From Chlorops oryzae (taxonomy: Eukaryota; Arthropoda; Insecta; Diptera; Chloropidae), in the NCBI GenBank assembly GCA_020466095.1, contig CM035806.1, forward strand, positions 7,753,751 through 7,817,750: DNA of 64,000 bases, given 5' to 3'. Positions 12,127 to 25,475 of this stretch are shown here, in pieces (within the stretch, counting starts at the first letter, position 1; each line of letters opens with the position of its first letter). Both the position numbers and the translations under genes were made by a program. Under the pieces are notes generated by a model. The model was not told the DNA's origin. It made no database searches and worked only from the letters and a program-made list of their open reading frames with translations.

Positions 12127-12560
12127 TATCGGGCCCCGTTTTGGCCGTTCTCCTTTGCCCTCGAAATCGGTATTATTCAATACTCGAGGAAGCCTTAACG
12201 AGTGGCGAAAATTGCTTTTTACAGTTGCTTAACAGCGCCAAACATTATGGCCAGATGTTTGTCGTTATTGCCGTCTTCGGCAATGGCGTCCCCCCATCGG
12301 CCACGTCGCCGTCGTCGCCGTCGTCCTCACCACCTGCGTCGTCTCTATCATAATCGTCGTAGTCGTCGTCGTAGTCGTCGTCGTCGTCGTTGTCACCGTC
12401 GAGTGCTGGTCGAAAAGTGAACGCAATACTGGCAAATAAAAGCAATTTGCGTTATAAACAACAACAAAACTAAAACACGAACGACAACAGCAACAACAAC
12501 AACCAAGACATGGAGATCACAAAAACAACAGCTGAGACAACAGTAACAATGCCATTGACT
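12100..12560. repeat. simple repeats: CA run, CGT triplets, CAA-rich stretch
   Basis: (CA)n at about 12101-12127, (CGT/GTC)n at about 12304-12405 and a CAACAA-rich segment at 12460-12550. Frames through the triplets encode only R-, S- or D-runs. Confidence 0.85.
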
Positions 12561-12649
12561 TTGGACTTCACGCCATTTCGGAGGTTTTGTAAGTCAAGCC
12601 GATTACAAGACCTTTTTCGTTAGATATTTGAGGGGCTTTATTATTATTT

Positions 12650-13474
12650 TTATACCCGACACACTCTGTGTCGAGGGTATATTGCGTTTGTGTGGTTGTG
12701 TGTAACACCCAGAATCAGTCGAGATAGACCATACAAAATGTATATAGAAATGATCAGCGTCACCAGGAGATTCGATTTAGACATGTCCGTCCGTCTGTCT
12801 GTCCGTCTGTCTGTTTGTTAGTTCTATCAAGGATTGACTTCTGACAAAATTTGGTACGTCATCGGGGCTGAGTAAGACAAGTTCGAGAGTGACCTCGGAC
12901 ATTTTTAGGGGTACCTCCAGTACTAGGGTCTGTTGAAAATCAGAAAAACTGCTTAAATCGGAGTTTTCGATATTTTGTTGAAATTGGTTTTGAACATTTA
13001 AAGCCAGTAAATTATTTACAAAAATTTAAAAGTGGGCGTGCAAAAGGGCGTTTTCGAAAATCTTGCTACACCGGACATTTCTAATGGGACTTGAACGAAA
13101 GTTGGCACTTATGCTTCCTTTGTAGCCATTAACATCCTCTTCAAAAATTTCTTTGATAGGTCCATTATTAAGGGTACCTCCAGTACTAGGGTCTGTCACA
13201 AAAATCTCAAAACTGCCCCAAAATCTGACTTTTTCCAAATAATTCAATGAAACTTAGAATTTGCGCGTATATTTAAGCCTCCGATTAGAATTCCGAAAAA
13301 TTGGAAAAGTGGGCGTGGCAAAAAGGCGGTTTTCATAAAGAAATTAGACAAAAGTCGGTATATGGGGCCCCTTATGGCCTTAAACAATTCCTGATATTAA
13401 AAATTATTTGAAGATGTGTGTCTGTGTCGGGTATTCTATTGTCAGGCTCGCCTGACTATAACATCCTTACTTGT
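12650..13474. repeat. dispersed CGAGGGTATATTGCG repeat, fullest copy
   Basis: It opens TATACCCGACACACTCTGTG and closes with CTGTGTCGGGTATTCTATTG and CGCCTGACTATAACATCC. Internal blocks GTCCGTCTGTCTGTC, GGTACCTCCAGTACTAGGG (twice) and AAGTGGGCGTGGCAAAA recur in the other copies. TACCCGACAC... and ...GTGTCGGGTA make short inverted ends. Confidence 0.75.
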
Positions 13475-13587
13475 TTGTTTTTGTTTTTGTTTTCATTTAC
13501 CAGCGGAATTTTCTTCGCCACTCACTCAATTAATAACAAGAAAATTTCAACGAACAACTTTTGTTTATACAAATTCTTTCACCGTTA

Positions 13588-13757
13588 CAGTAGAGTCTGG
13601 ATAGTGTGAACAACTCGGTGGTGTGAACACATAAATTTTTTTCATTTTTTCATTAAATAAAATGTATTAAACATTGAGTCTCGATTGTGTGAACAGTCGC
13701 GGTCGTGTGAACAGTTCTTGCAAAACGCTTTGTTCACTCTATCCAGACTCTATACTG
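13588..13757. mobile_element. pogo/Tigger-like MITE, family B
   Basis: CAGTAGAGTCTGGATAGTGT and its complement (ending ACTCTATCCAGACTCTATACTG) bound 170 bp with TA on both sides (13586-13587, 13758-13759). The box GTGTGAACA recurs four times inside, as expected of subterminal binding sites. Confidence 0.88.
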
Positions 13758-14526
13758 TACTTCTTTTTTTTGATTTTTCTTTTATTTCATTCTTTTTTTT
13801 TTTTCTATTTTATTACTTTTTAGTTTATGTTCTTTTTATAATTTTTTTTTGGAATCAAAAGTTCAAATTGGAATTTAATTTCATCGCAAGCGAAAGATCA
13901 TTTGCCATACATACATACATATGTATGTATGTGTGTGCATACGAATGTAAGTGAAAAACGTCGTATGACCTCAAAATTTTGAAAAACTTAATTTTTTCTG
14001 GATCTCAAATAAACTGCTTTGAGCATTTCGGCTTAGATAGTGCCTGTGAAAGAAAAATGTTCACCTGCACACATAATTTTAATCGATAGAAAATAAGATT
14101 AAAGAAGTCTTTTGGTTTCAAAACAATGTCAATTAAGTGCTGCCCACACTTTTTTCTTAGATTTCTAAAAATTTTAATTAATTTCATATAAAATAGAAGC
14201 GAAGGATTAACCACCAAAGGAGACAAAAAAGAAATTCATTTAAAAGGACATCTACCAATAACTCCCTGAGAAGGCGACCAGTGGAAAGACCTTACCAGTC
14301 GAATATTCAACTACATATTAATTTAATTGGATATGACTCAACTACTAATTAGGGCAACTGGGGTTCGTGAAGTGTTCGACTTCAATGTCCGAATTGCTAG
14401 TCACCTCTTTCTCTATTTCATCTTTATTCATCTCTGGCAATTACATCCATACTACATATTGACTATCATTAATATTGGCTATACTTACTCACATCTAATC
14501 TAGCGCTGCAATGGGCGTATCCTGTG

Positions 14527-15520
<994 letters not shown>

Positions 15521-16449
15521 CTACCTCACTCTCTTTATCGCTCTATATGGCTCCATATCGCTCTAACTCGGTCTATTTCTCTCTCTTATCAATACCTTGA
15601 CACATTGTTGACACATCCATAGATACAAACGTATGTAGTAGTCACAAACTATACAAAACCGGAACATTTGTGACTAGTCGGAGAGTAGTCCGCCATCACC
15701 TTAGGGTACAACCATACACATACAAAGATAAACGGATCCACTGCGCTGGCATATAACGCCAATAAACCGCCCAACTCATTTGCAAGGAATTCATTAGGAA
15801 ACACCAAAACGAATCGAAATCTGAGCACATTCAAAGGACGAAGCAGACGCAAATGAAGAAGAAGCAGAACCGAAGAAGAGGACAACGGAGTAAAAAGTGA
15901 GCAAGCGAACACAATTGAGAGACCAAAGGACGTGGGAACAAGGTGACAACATAGACAAACAGAAAAGGGGAGCAGCATTTATTAAAAAAAAAAAAAAAAA
16001 ACTTCATTCATACATATGGACATACATATAAATATTCATACATATTCAGGAGGAGTTACATTTCCTCCCGTCCGTCCATCCGTCCATTCGTCCCACCGTC
16101 CGACTATTCGAAAGGGCGACAAACATTTCAGGTTTCGCTCGTAAAACTTCAAAATGAGTTTATCGATTTTAAGCGTCGCTCGACTTCATTCGTTCGCTCG
16201 TGTTCGCTTTTGCCGTCCGGCCGGCCCAACGTACAATATTCAGCCAAATGCGACAACACTGAATGTAAGTAGATATAATTGTATAGCTTCAAACCCAACA
16301 TTCGCCTACACACACACACAAACACACACACCATACATACATACATATATGCGTTTGCTTAATTGTATGTACCTCTGACACCAGTTACAGTATTACAAAC
16401 ACACCATTTTTTTTCCCCCCCTTTTTTATTCTTTTTAGTAGGTAAACGT

Positions 16450-16757
16450 CCCAGCCGGGTGTTGTGGTGTATGGGCACAAAGTGTATGAAGAAGTAGATA
16501 GGTAAACATAAGAAAAAAAAATTTTTTTCAAATTATTTCACAAGCTGTGTACAATGCCATACACCCGGTATATAGCTTGTGTATGGAACGAAGCGAACTA
16601 AACCGGTATTTTTCATTATTTCAATATACACTACGGCACTTCCTAGGGCATGTATTAGGAATAGTGGACAGGTCTGGTATATTAGCAGCGTGCTGTGCAC
16701 ATCATATTTCGTGGAATGCACGTGTTCGAGCACCTCTCGTGCACAGTTCCGGCTGGG
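16450..16757. mobile_element. CCCAGCCGG-end MITE, copy 1
   Basis: CCCAGCCGG at 16450 and CCGGCTGGG ending 16757 are inverted around 308 bp. The ends match the copy at 21441-21819. Confidence 0.6.
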
Positions 16758-16993
16758 GTTCTGAATGTGAAGAGAAAAATGTTTGTGGGAGGGAGGGAAT
16801 CGCCTAAAGACATTTGGGATGATGGCGATTATGAATTATGAACTTGAAGGCGATTTTGAGGCTAACGAAATCAGAAATCAAGCTCAACCTCAGCTCTATC
16901 GGAATGGGTTAATGGCTTTCAGCTCAAGTTAGCCTATGGCCGTCCTATCAGACTAAATCTGAGAGATTCCTTAATCGATAGGGTAAGATTAAT

Positions 16994-17038
16994 AGGAGAG
17001 AAAGAGAGGGAGATAGAGAGAGATAGAGAGAGAAAGAT

Positions 17039-17111
<73 letters not shown>

Positions 17112-17167
17112 AGAGAGAGAGAAAGAGAGAGAAAGATAGAGAGAGAAAGATAGAGAGAGAGAGAGAA

Positions 17168-17206
<39 letters not shown>

Positions 17207-17208
17207 AA
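16994..17208. repeat. GA array
   Basis: Purine-only (GA)n with AAAG and ATAG interruptions, about 215 bp. Confidence 0.95.
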
Positions 17209-17604
17209 ATTGCTGCTGTCATTGATTCCCCATTATTGAAATTCTTTTGATGGAAACTTCTATGCATCAAAATAACACCAACAACTTCCTTCCAAATGGG
17301 AAATTTTATCATCGGCCAAATGCCAGGTAACAGTAGCTTAATACTAAAATTAAATCTACTCTGCAAAAAACTCATCACATTTCACCAAAAACAAAAACCA
17401 TAATAGTTCCTACAGGGTACTTTGAAATGAAAAAAAAAAAAAAAACATTTCGGTGGAAGGATGTGCCTTTATGGGAAGACGGGGACGTTTTCATAAAATC
17501 CTATACAATATGTACATATGTACATAATTACTTTGAAGGAGAAAAATTTCAAAGCACATCAGGGACAAAAATGTCCTGATCATTGCTTTTACTTTTTAAA
17601 ATTG

Positions 17605-18290
17605 TTTTAACCCTTGACTGCACGATTTATTAAATAAGTGGAAAAAACTTTTGGATTGATTTTCCCTTTACTGCATAATATTTGAAATAAGTAAAAAAAA
17701 TTTCGCATTGAATGGTTTTATTAACCCTTTTCTGCATGGTATTTGAAAAAAAATTGAATTTTTCGGTTTAAATGGTTTTACAAACCCTTTACTGCATGAC
17801 ACATATTAAATATGTGAGTTGAAAAAAAACTTTGATTTTATTAACCCTTAACTGCATGATATACATATTTATTGAGTTGAAGAAACTTTTGGTTTAATTT
17901 TAACCCTTTGCTGCATGATAAGCATTTTAAACAAGTGGCAAACAAATTAAGGTTTTATTAACCCTTTGTTGCATGATATTTTAAACAAGTAGAAATCTAT
18001 TTCGAGGTAGTGTTATTAACCCTTTGCTGCATGATAAATTAAATAATTGGCAAAAAATTTTTTTGGTTTTCTTAACCCTTTGCTGCATGATAACTTTTTT
18101 AAGAATTGGCAAAAAAAATTTTTTAATTTTATTAACCCTTTGCTGCAAAATATTTTAAATAGGTAGATTTTTTTTCGCAGTTAATGTACTTATTTTATTA
18201 ACCCTTTGCTACATGATAACTATTTTAAATAATTGACAAAAAAAATTTAGTTTTATTAACCCTTTGCTTCATGATATATATAAAATATAA
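17605..18290. repeat. AAGGGTTAATAAAA satellite array 2 (reverse orientation)
   Basis: TTAACCCTTTGCTGCATGATA and variants recur about every 60 bases (about 17609, 17721, 17842, 17901, 17958, 18015, 18074, 18134, 18197, 18256). This is the reverse complement of the arrays at 225 and 46790, without an obvious higher-order period. Confidence 0.85.
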
Positions 18291-19299
18291 TAAGAATGAT
18301 TTAATTAAGGCTTCAAAGATAATTATAAGCCTACAGACGACAGTGCAAAACATTTTCATACGAGTTTACTTTTGATTTGTACCTAACGGGTACTTTTTTG
18401 CTTACAAGCCTGGATTTTCATTCGCTTATTAAAAGAGCTTATTAAACTGATAAAAAGAAGATTTTCGATAAACAACAACAATACAAAGATATATGAATTA
18501 ATACATATTTAAAGGTGGTTTTGGTTGCATATGTTTCCGTCTTTTTTTTTTTTTGTTTTTTTGTCTGAAACCAGGATTCGTATGCGATAATGGGTTAAAA
18601 AAGTTTTATTTTCCTTTGAAATCTTTAACGGTTTAAGTAAGTAATTAATTATTTCCCATGTTCTAAAAGTCAACAAAAAAAAAAAAAAAAAAAAAAAAAC
18701 TACGTCTATTTTATATCGAATTGATTTCTTCACTAAGTATAAGCGTGCACAATGACGTCAATTCAGTTGCAAGAGAGAAGTAAAAATGCAAGAGGAATAA
18801 AAAAATATGAGAGTAGAAAAATGTATTTGTAATGCATATGCATGCGATTTGTTGTTGTTGTTGTTGTTTTTCTTATGGTTGGTTGTTGTTTTTTTGTGTG
18901 TGGTGTTGCTGTGGCGACAATTAGCAAATTTCAGGTCTAAATCGACAAGCAATATTCCCATCGTCATCGCCACCGTCACTGTCACCATCTCGTGGAGCTT
19001 CCGTCATCGGCGCTTTTTGATTGCATCTTTCGAGCTATTGACGGCGATACTCTCGGAATAATTGATTTTAAGCTGACCAAATAAATACCAAAGGTCAGTC
19101 ATTATAGCACGCTTAAGGTGTTACGTAAGCCAGCGACTGTTACTGCGAATACGATTGATGCAACAGGTTCGGATGCTTTGGGTTAAAGGGCACCAATGCG
19201 ATAGATCTCGTAAAACGTTTTTCAAACATTCCAAATTCAATAAATTTATAATTTTTTTTTTTTCTTTGTCATTTACTTTTGCTCCCCCTCTTCAACGTC

Positions 19300-19596
19300 G
19301 CCCCCCTGGGTACGCCCTTTCGTTATAGGCAACATAGACAGCGGCCTAGGGCGACAAATTTTCAGGGGCGGAAAATTCTGATCGTCAACGCATCAATAAC
19401 ATAAAAGGCGAATATTAGGATAGCAGCCTGCGGCGGCAAAATCTCAACTTCCTAGGGCGATAAATTGTCTTAATCCGCCCCTTATCTACAGTCAATTCTG
19501 GATAGTGTGAATCTCGGATGGGAGAAACTAAGAGAAAAGCTGAGAAATACAAGTTCGAGTTAAAAACTGGACTTTAAAATGTATACAGTCAGTATA
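19300..19596. other. transposon debris, hAT-like and pogo-like ends
   Basis: CAGGGGCGGAAAATTCTG at 19362 and AATCCGCCCCTTATCT at about 19477 look like degraded hAT ends around 130 bp. TACAGTCAATTCTGGATAGT at 19490 is a left end of pogo family B. Confidence 0.4.
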
Positions 19597-20250
19597 CATA
19601 CGAAGGGGCCAGCCGCCCCGGGGCGCAAAATAATATTTTAACTTTTATAATTTCCTCCATTGTGACGCGGCACAAGGGTGTAGCGAGAGAAATAGTGCTT
19701 TGCTAGCGCTTATATTTGCCACAATGGTATATTGAGCAATTATAAGACATTAACCGAAAAAAATTTGGAGGGGCCAAGAAGAAGTTTAGAGAGTTTTGGA
19801 CCGAAAACCCAAAAAATCCGAAAAATTCATGACATCCGATTTCAATGAAAATTTATATATGTACAGAATAAGTGGAAAATTCTAAGAATTTTAACGCTAA
19901 CATTAAACAAAAAAAAATACTGATTACAACTAGTCTAGTTTGGGTCTAGTTCCAAACTAGTCCAAAAAGGACTAGTTTTTTGAAAAACTTTTAGTACCAA
20001 AATTTTTAGAATTTTTCACTTATTCTATATATAAATTTTCATCGAAATCGGACCTCATGAATTTTTCGGATTTTTTTGGTTTTCGGTCCAAAACTCTCTA
20101 ACTTCTTCTTGGCCCCCCAAATTTTTTTCGGTTAATGTCTTATAATTGCTCAATATACCATTGTGGCAAATATAAGCGCTACCAAAGCACTATTTCTTTC
20201 GCTACACCCTTGTGCCGCGGGCGCCGAAATGTCACGCTACACCACTGCAT
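19597..20250. mobile_element. palindromic hAT-like element
   Basis: Arms 19666-19893 and 19998-20219 are inverted (left CGCGGCACAAGGGTGTAGCG, right its complement). The right border TGTCACGCTACACCACTG is hAT-like, and the left border is GC-rich and diverged. The centre has TAGTCTAGTTTGGGTCTAGT direct repeats. It lies between two pogo family B fragments. Confidence 0.65.
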
Positions 20251-20251
20251 A

Positions 20252-20505
20252 CAGTCAGGTCCGGATAGTGTGAACACCTAGCTATTGTGAACACATAGAG
20301 AGAGCGCTTATACAACAGATTTAGCTGGTATTCTAACAATTCGTGAGAATTCCGTTCAAAAGTCAATTGAGCCTCGATAGTGTGAACAGCCTCGATAGTG
20401 TGAACAGACTCGATAGTGTGAACAGCCTCGATAGTGTGAACAGGTCTCTAGAGTGTGAACAAACTCGACCCTTTCAAAACTTAGTTCAATCTATCCAAAT
20501 TCGAC
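20252..20505. mobile_element. pogo family B relic with 18-bp tandem boxes
   Basis: CAGTCAGGTCCGGATAGTGT at the left; a degraded right end GTTCAATCTATCCAAATTCG. Four copies of CCTCGATAGTGTGAACAG run in tandem at 20372-20443, with a fifth decayed copy. Confidence 0.7.
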
Positions 20506-20584
20506 GGCATAATTTGCTATTAAATCTAATTGAACAAATAGAAAAGTTCGTTAAACAAGTCCATTAGGAAATGTCACAAATCTT

Positions 20585-20690
20585 CCTCTTCTTCTTCTTG
20601 CATATTTAACTGTCCCGGCCTATTCCGGGGTCTGCAAAATGCGACCAGTTCTTCCATTTTGTTCGGTTGGTTGCATCATCCGAAGTAATT
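20585..20690 (-). mobile_element. possible LINE 3' end relic
   Basis: The minus strand reads in one frame ATNRTKWKNWSHFADPGIGR, similar in style to C-termini of non-LTR reverse transcriptases, followed by a GAAGAA-rich tail. It is short and unsupported elsewhere. Confidence 0.25.
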
Positions 20691-21440
20691 CCACTAGGAA
20701 ATATCACAAATGATGACCTCTTTTTTATTGACTCGATATTGAACTAGGGACGAGCTGAAAACTGTATTAAGTCGGAATAGAAAGATTTTAACAAATATCA
20801 ATTAAGAAAAACAAATTCGTAATCTGTCATTAGAACTGTCATCTTAGGTTAAAGGGTGCAAGATTTTTTTAAATAATTTTTTCCACAATGTACAATCAAA
20901 AGAATCGTCGGCTACTCAGAAATCTTAAAATATTGTACGAGTATATCGGATATGTATGTAAGTATTTATGTAGGTAGGTAGAGGTTTTTGGTATAAAAAA
21001 AATAATAAAAATAAAAATACTAAAAAATATGCCTTGCATTCAAGAAAAACGCTTGCCTTCAATTAATTTGAGTTGATTTTAATCGACAACAATGGAATAG
21101 AAATGTCATCCATCCTCTCGTCTATCAGAACATCCACGTCTATTTTCCATAAATTTTAGTTAATCACTTCAAATCACAAAAATTCATCATTTATATTATG
21201 CGCTGACATATGTACCTACATATAAGCCACCTTGTGTCTAGCCACCCCTTTAAATTCGTTATGCTACCACTGCCGCCCAACCACCCAACCACCCATTATC
21301 AATAACGAAAGCTACCACTTCTTAGCTTTACAGCTTCCAATTGCGCGTCCATAAACACCCTACAGAGGGTATACTTAATGCGTACACACAGATGACAACA
21401 ACAACGAAAAAAAATGTATATATGTATGGACACATACATA

Positions 21441-21819
21441 CCCAGCCGGAAATTTTCTCATAAATGACAACTTCATTAATTTTTTCACCAAGGATATCGA
21501 AGGGAAAATTTGAGTACTTCTGAATTTCAATGGCATTGCCATCGAGTGAAGGAGCTTTTTATCGCAATTGCAATGACAATGTCATCGAGAGGAAATGTTA
21601 TTCATCGCAACTCCAATGGCATTGTCATCGATAGAGGTATCGATACGATGGAGTAGATCTACTCCACTTTCGATGACCAGCTCGTGACATATACTCTTAT
21701 GACTGCTAATGCCGCTTGTGTGTTAATTTCATTAGAAAGTTGGTGTATAATTATGAGGAGTCGCGGCTCTATGTCATGCTGAAATCATTGATTTTTTCAT
21801 CGGGACATTTCCGGCTGGG
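21441..21819. mobile_element. CCCAGCCGG-end MITE, copy 2
   Basis: CCCAGCCGGAAATTTTCTCA at 21441 and GACATTTCCGGCTGGG ending 21819 bound 379 bp. The interior is rich in GGCATTGTCATCGA boxes in both orientations. Confidence 0.8.
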
Positions 21820-22050
21820 TATGTACGCATGTACAAACACAAGCACGCAACCACCTTAGCTCTACAATCCGCGCAACAATGCTGCACCAAAGCCAACACC
21901 AACATCAACGAGCCACCAACAACGAGCAGAACAACAACAATAATATTTTAAATCGATTTCGTAAGATAGATTTTTATTACCGAAATCAGGACCACATGAG
22001 AGTGTACATAGCCAGGCTAGAGTCGCTCGCTCGAGAGTCGCCATAGTAAG

Positions 22051-23016
22051 TACACTGAGCGAATTTAATCATGATTTTTTTTAAAAGGGCGCGCATTTTT
22101 ATTCACAGTCCTTTTGATTTTCGAGCAGAACAAAAATTTCAAAAGAAAAATGGTTGAGTTAACAATATTTTTAGTTGATTTGAAAGGAAATATTTTTAAT
22201 TACATTTCTTTTCGTTCGGTATAATTCTCATTTGTTTTATAAAATATGATATATAAGATATTCATTCATCTTAGAACTTTTTAAGCATTACGAAACATGT
22301 AGGAGTGTAGGTCTAACTGTCGACGTCAAAAAGGCTCTGCCGCTAATAAGAAATTCACCACTAGGCAGGTATAGGAAATTCAACTCTTTCGACAAATTCA
22401 CCAGAAACCTACCAAAATATATAACTATATATGTCACTCAGGAGCCGTTTCCATTTTGGTTCTTTTCAACACGGTCTTGGGTACCCACCATGGTCTTGGG
22501 TACCCAACAAAATGAGCATTTTTCACTTAGGTAGTCACCAAAAGTTATTCTCGCTCTTTTTTTGCCTGCCGAGTAACATCTCTTTCTAACTGGCGCGAAA
22601 TGTCCCGCGCAATATCTATGAGAGCGACATATGAGTGACAAAATCGGATGAATTCCATCCGATGGCTATTTTTTGGGGCTTTGTTGAGCAGAGGGCTCTA
22701 TGGTCAGTTGCTTTGAACGTTAATTTAATTTGTTTTGATATTTTTTCTTTTATAGGTATTTTATAAATTTTTTTTTATTTTAAAAATAATCTTGTCATTT
22801 CAATTATGTCCGTGGTTAGTTCAACAATTTAAATTTTAATCCATTTTTGAAAATTATCATTTCAATTCGACCTGAAATATGGTTGATTCGAAAGGAAAAT
22901 CTTTATACCTTTCAACAAGATAAATTGTTAAATTAAAAATATTCCTTGTTGAAGCCATTTTGTATGGTTTTCCTTTTGATTTAACCAGTTTTCTGGTTAA
23001 TTTTTTTCTCTGTGTA
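22051..23016 (+). mobile_element. TA-CACTGAG element, copy with internal insert
   Basis: TACACTGAGCGAATTTAATC at the left and TTTTTTTCTCTGTGTA at the right. Compared with 60041-61428 it has about 330 extra bases (about 22297-22628, with GTCACTCA pieces) and lacks the piggyBac-like insert: here the site reads AATCGGATGAATTCCATCCG. There is no transposase. Confidence 0.8.
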
Positions 23017-23184
23017 TGTAAGTAAGCAGTCGCAAAATTACGAACCAAAGTCAGACCGACACTTTTCCTTCTGCACTTCGAGTTAATTCCCTCCTTGCCT
23101 TTCAACGACCGTCATTTTCTTTTTTTTTTATTAATTTTTTGGCGTTTTTTTTTTTTTTTGTCTAGTTCGACAGCGTAGGACATG

Positions 23185-23262
23185 TGAAATTGGTTCGGTT
23201 CGGCTTGGTTCGGTTCGATTCAGTTTGGTTTGACTTGGCTTGGCTTGATTTGATTTGATGGT
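23185..23262. repeat. degenerate GGTTCGGTTC / GGCTTGGCTT repeat
   Basis: Five- and ten-base variants of GGTTC, GGCTTG and GATTT in tandem. A complementary-looking CCAAGCCAAG stretch occurs at 38481-38530. Confidence 0.7.
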
Positions 23263-23731
23263 TCAGCTCTGTGCTCTTAGGGTTCGTGCCCAGCAATGTT
23301 TATGCAGTCAGCTTATTCTCTACATTTTGACTTTTCGATATAATATTGTAGCAGGTGAGTGTTAATCCTATCGACTTACATACATGCAAACATGCATATA
23401 TATCCTTACGAAGAGTATAGAAACGGAAACAATGAAGGAAAACAAAATTCCTCATTAAAAACTTTCCTATTTTTTGTGAAGAAAATTCGATAACCGCTCT
23501 AGGCTCGGAAACGGAAAAGCTATACAAATCTTAATAACTTACCTTAACCTTTTTGCCCACTAAAATTGATGGTAACATCCACAGGCCAAGGCTAAAAAGT
23601 GTCTGAAGGCACTAAGTATGGACACACATCTTATCAAAAACGAAAAAAAAAAAAAGGAAACGAAAAAGGACCAAAATCGAGCTTTAAATTTTATACAAAT
23701 CTTTGGAAGCATACACACACATAAGTGTAGC

Positions 23732-24107
23732 ATCCCTGCAGAAAGCCTGTCGCCATATGGCCCCATGTCTATATTGACGTCAATATACATATACAAGAGA
23801 ACTAGTTCCAACGTCAACAGTATTTATAGGCGGTATCATTAGAGAAACTGTACTGCCAAGTGGTATAGTTCATCTTTATTGACCATGTCAACAACGTGTC
23901 TCCTTATAAAGCGAAAGAGTACTCCTTTTTGTCTACATAATAGTACTGACGTCAATAGTTTTTCGGTCTACTGTTGACATTCAATGACAACTCAATGTTA
24001 AATGTCAATAACGCAAAGCATTGGAACGGGTTTAACTGGTCAGTAGTACTGTTGACGCAGTCAGTAGAGAAAGAGTATAGATTCACTATTGACATTTCCT
24101 GCAGGGA
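23732..24107. mobile_element. ATCCCTGCAGAAA-end MITE
   Basis: ATCCCTGCAGAAA at 23732 and TTTCCTGCAGGGAT ending 24107 bound 376 bp. The interior repeats TATTGACGTCAATA and GTTGACATT boxes. The ends match 42162-43762. Confidence 0.75.
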
Positions 24108-24939
24108 TAAAATGAAGTGAACCTAAGCCAATATGGAACAAATAATGCTGCACGAGCGAAAGGAAACGAGAGATTTGGTTGTTGAAAGGAGAATGACAGC
24201 TACAGTTATACTTAGCGAGCGTGGGTTGTCAAAGGCAAAGAAAAAATTTGGAAAGCACTTGAATTTCGTGGCCTGAAATTTTAAGTAAAGATTCGATTGT
24301 ATTTTAAATAGGAGAAAATCTTCAAAAAAGAATTCGTAAAATTTTAAAGCGACGACCACATTTTGATATTGAAATTTTGTTTTTATATTCATTTCCTCTT
24401 AAATGCCCCTTTCACTGCCAGTACTTTAATCATTGCCATTTCCATTTCCACATCAAAGTTCCATACATCGACATCCACACATTCACATTCACATCCATGC
24501 CGAAGAAGTAAAAACGCGCATAATTACTTGTGTGGAAAAGTGGGAAAAACATTGCATAGTTTTCACTTTAACCAGCCTCAGGTTAAGCGACGGAATCAAT
24601 GAACGCATTTTCGTATGCATGTCATGTTACACGTAGGTGTGAAAAAGGTGACCATATGTGTACCTTTTTTTTTTTTCGATATCTATGCCTTCCAATCCGG
24701 ACCACAGCTAAGGAAGGGCATTGGGCCAGTGAAGGCCAATGATCTTGGGATCAAGTAAAGAAAGTACTTCCGAATTGGACAGTGGAACTTCAAGCATACG
24801 TTCGGCGCTGACGTCAAAAAGGATAAGTAACCAAATGTGATACATATATACCCATTATTGAGGAAAGTATGTATGTAGTTGGTACCAAATTGACTTTACT
24901 CATGTTGTGGCGTCACTAATAAGGGGTTAATTTATTGAT
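24108..24939. other. no recognisable feature
   Basis: AT-rich; short frames without motifs. TTCACATTCACATCCA runs at 24480-24500. Confidence 0.5.
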
Positions 24940-25475
24940 CCAGCCGAAAATTATCTCCTGCATGACAATATCATCTGTGGTGTCATCGATGACATATACG
25001 TGACATTGTCATGCATGACACTTTGGGGGACATGTCATCGTGGAGGGATGCAGTTCATGTGCTTGACTCTCATTGGCTATTGAAATTTACATAAATAAGA
25101 TTTTAGCGTCAGTTGAACGTTAGCATGAAGTGGCGTCAGATGATGAGTGCTCGACTCAGAATCCGAAGGATCGCGGGTTCGATCCCTGGCTGAGGCGAGC
25201 AAAAATTGTAAAAATAGATTTTTTAATTTTCGAAATATTCAAAGAGAGGGCAAAGAAGGGAGTAGTTATCCAAACTGATTTCTAAAAATTGACAGTTAGA
25301 GAGAAAGCTTTTTTCGCCATCGCACCCCCTAGGCATGACATTGTCACCGGTGAATTCATCACTGTCGAACTCCTCTGTACAAATGTCATACAAATGACTC
25401 ATATGAATTGTCATGCATACCGGATCCAAAGTCACCCTGACTTCATCGATGATGTCAGCGGGACATTTTCCACTG
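24940..25475. mobile_element. CCCAGCCGG-related element with a tRNA-like segment
   Basis: CCAGCCGAAAATTATCTC at the left and GCGGGACATTTTCC at the right resemble the 21441-21819 ends. GACATTGTCATGCATGAC boxes lie in the interior. The GCATACCGGATCCAAAGT block recurs at about 50983 in a related copy. Confidence 0.55.
25125..25197 (+). other. tRNA-like segment
   Basis: GTGGCGTCAGATGATGAGTG (A-box-like), a CTCGACTCAGAATCCGAAGG arm and GCGGGTTCGATCCCTGG (B box) lie on the plus strand, followed by T-rich sequence. It is embedded in a transposon. The acceptor stem is weak, so SINE- or tRNA-derived rather than a true tRNA. Confidence 0.55.
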
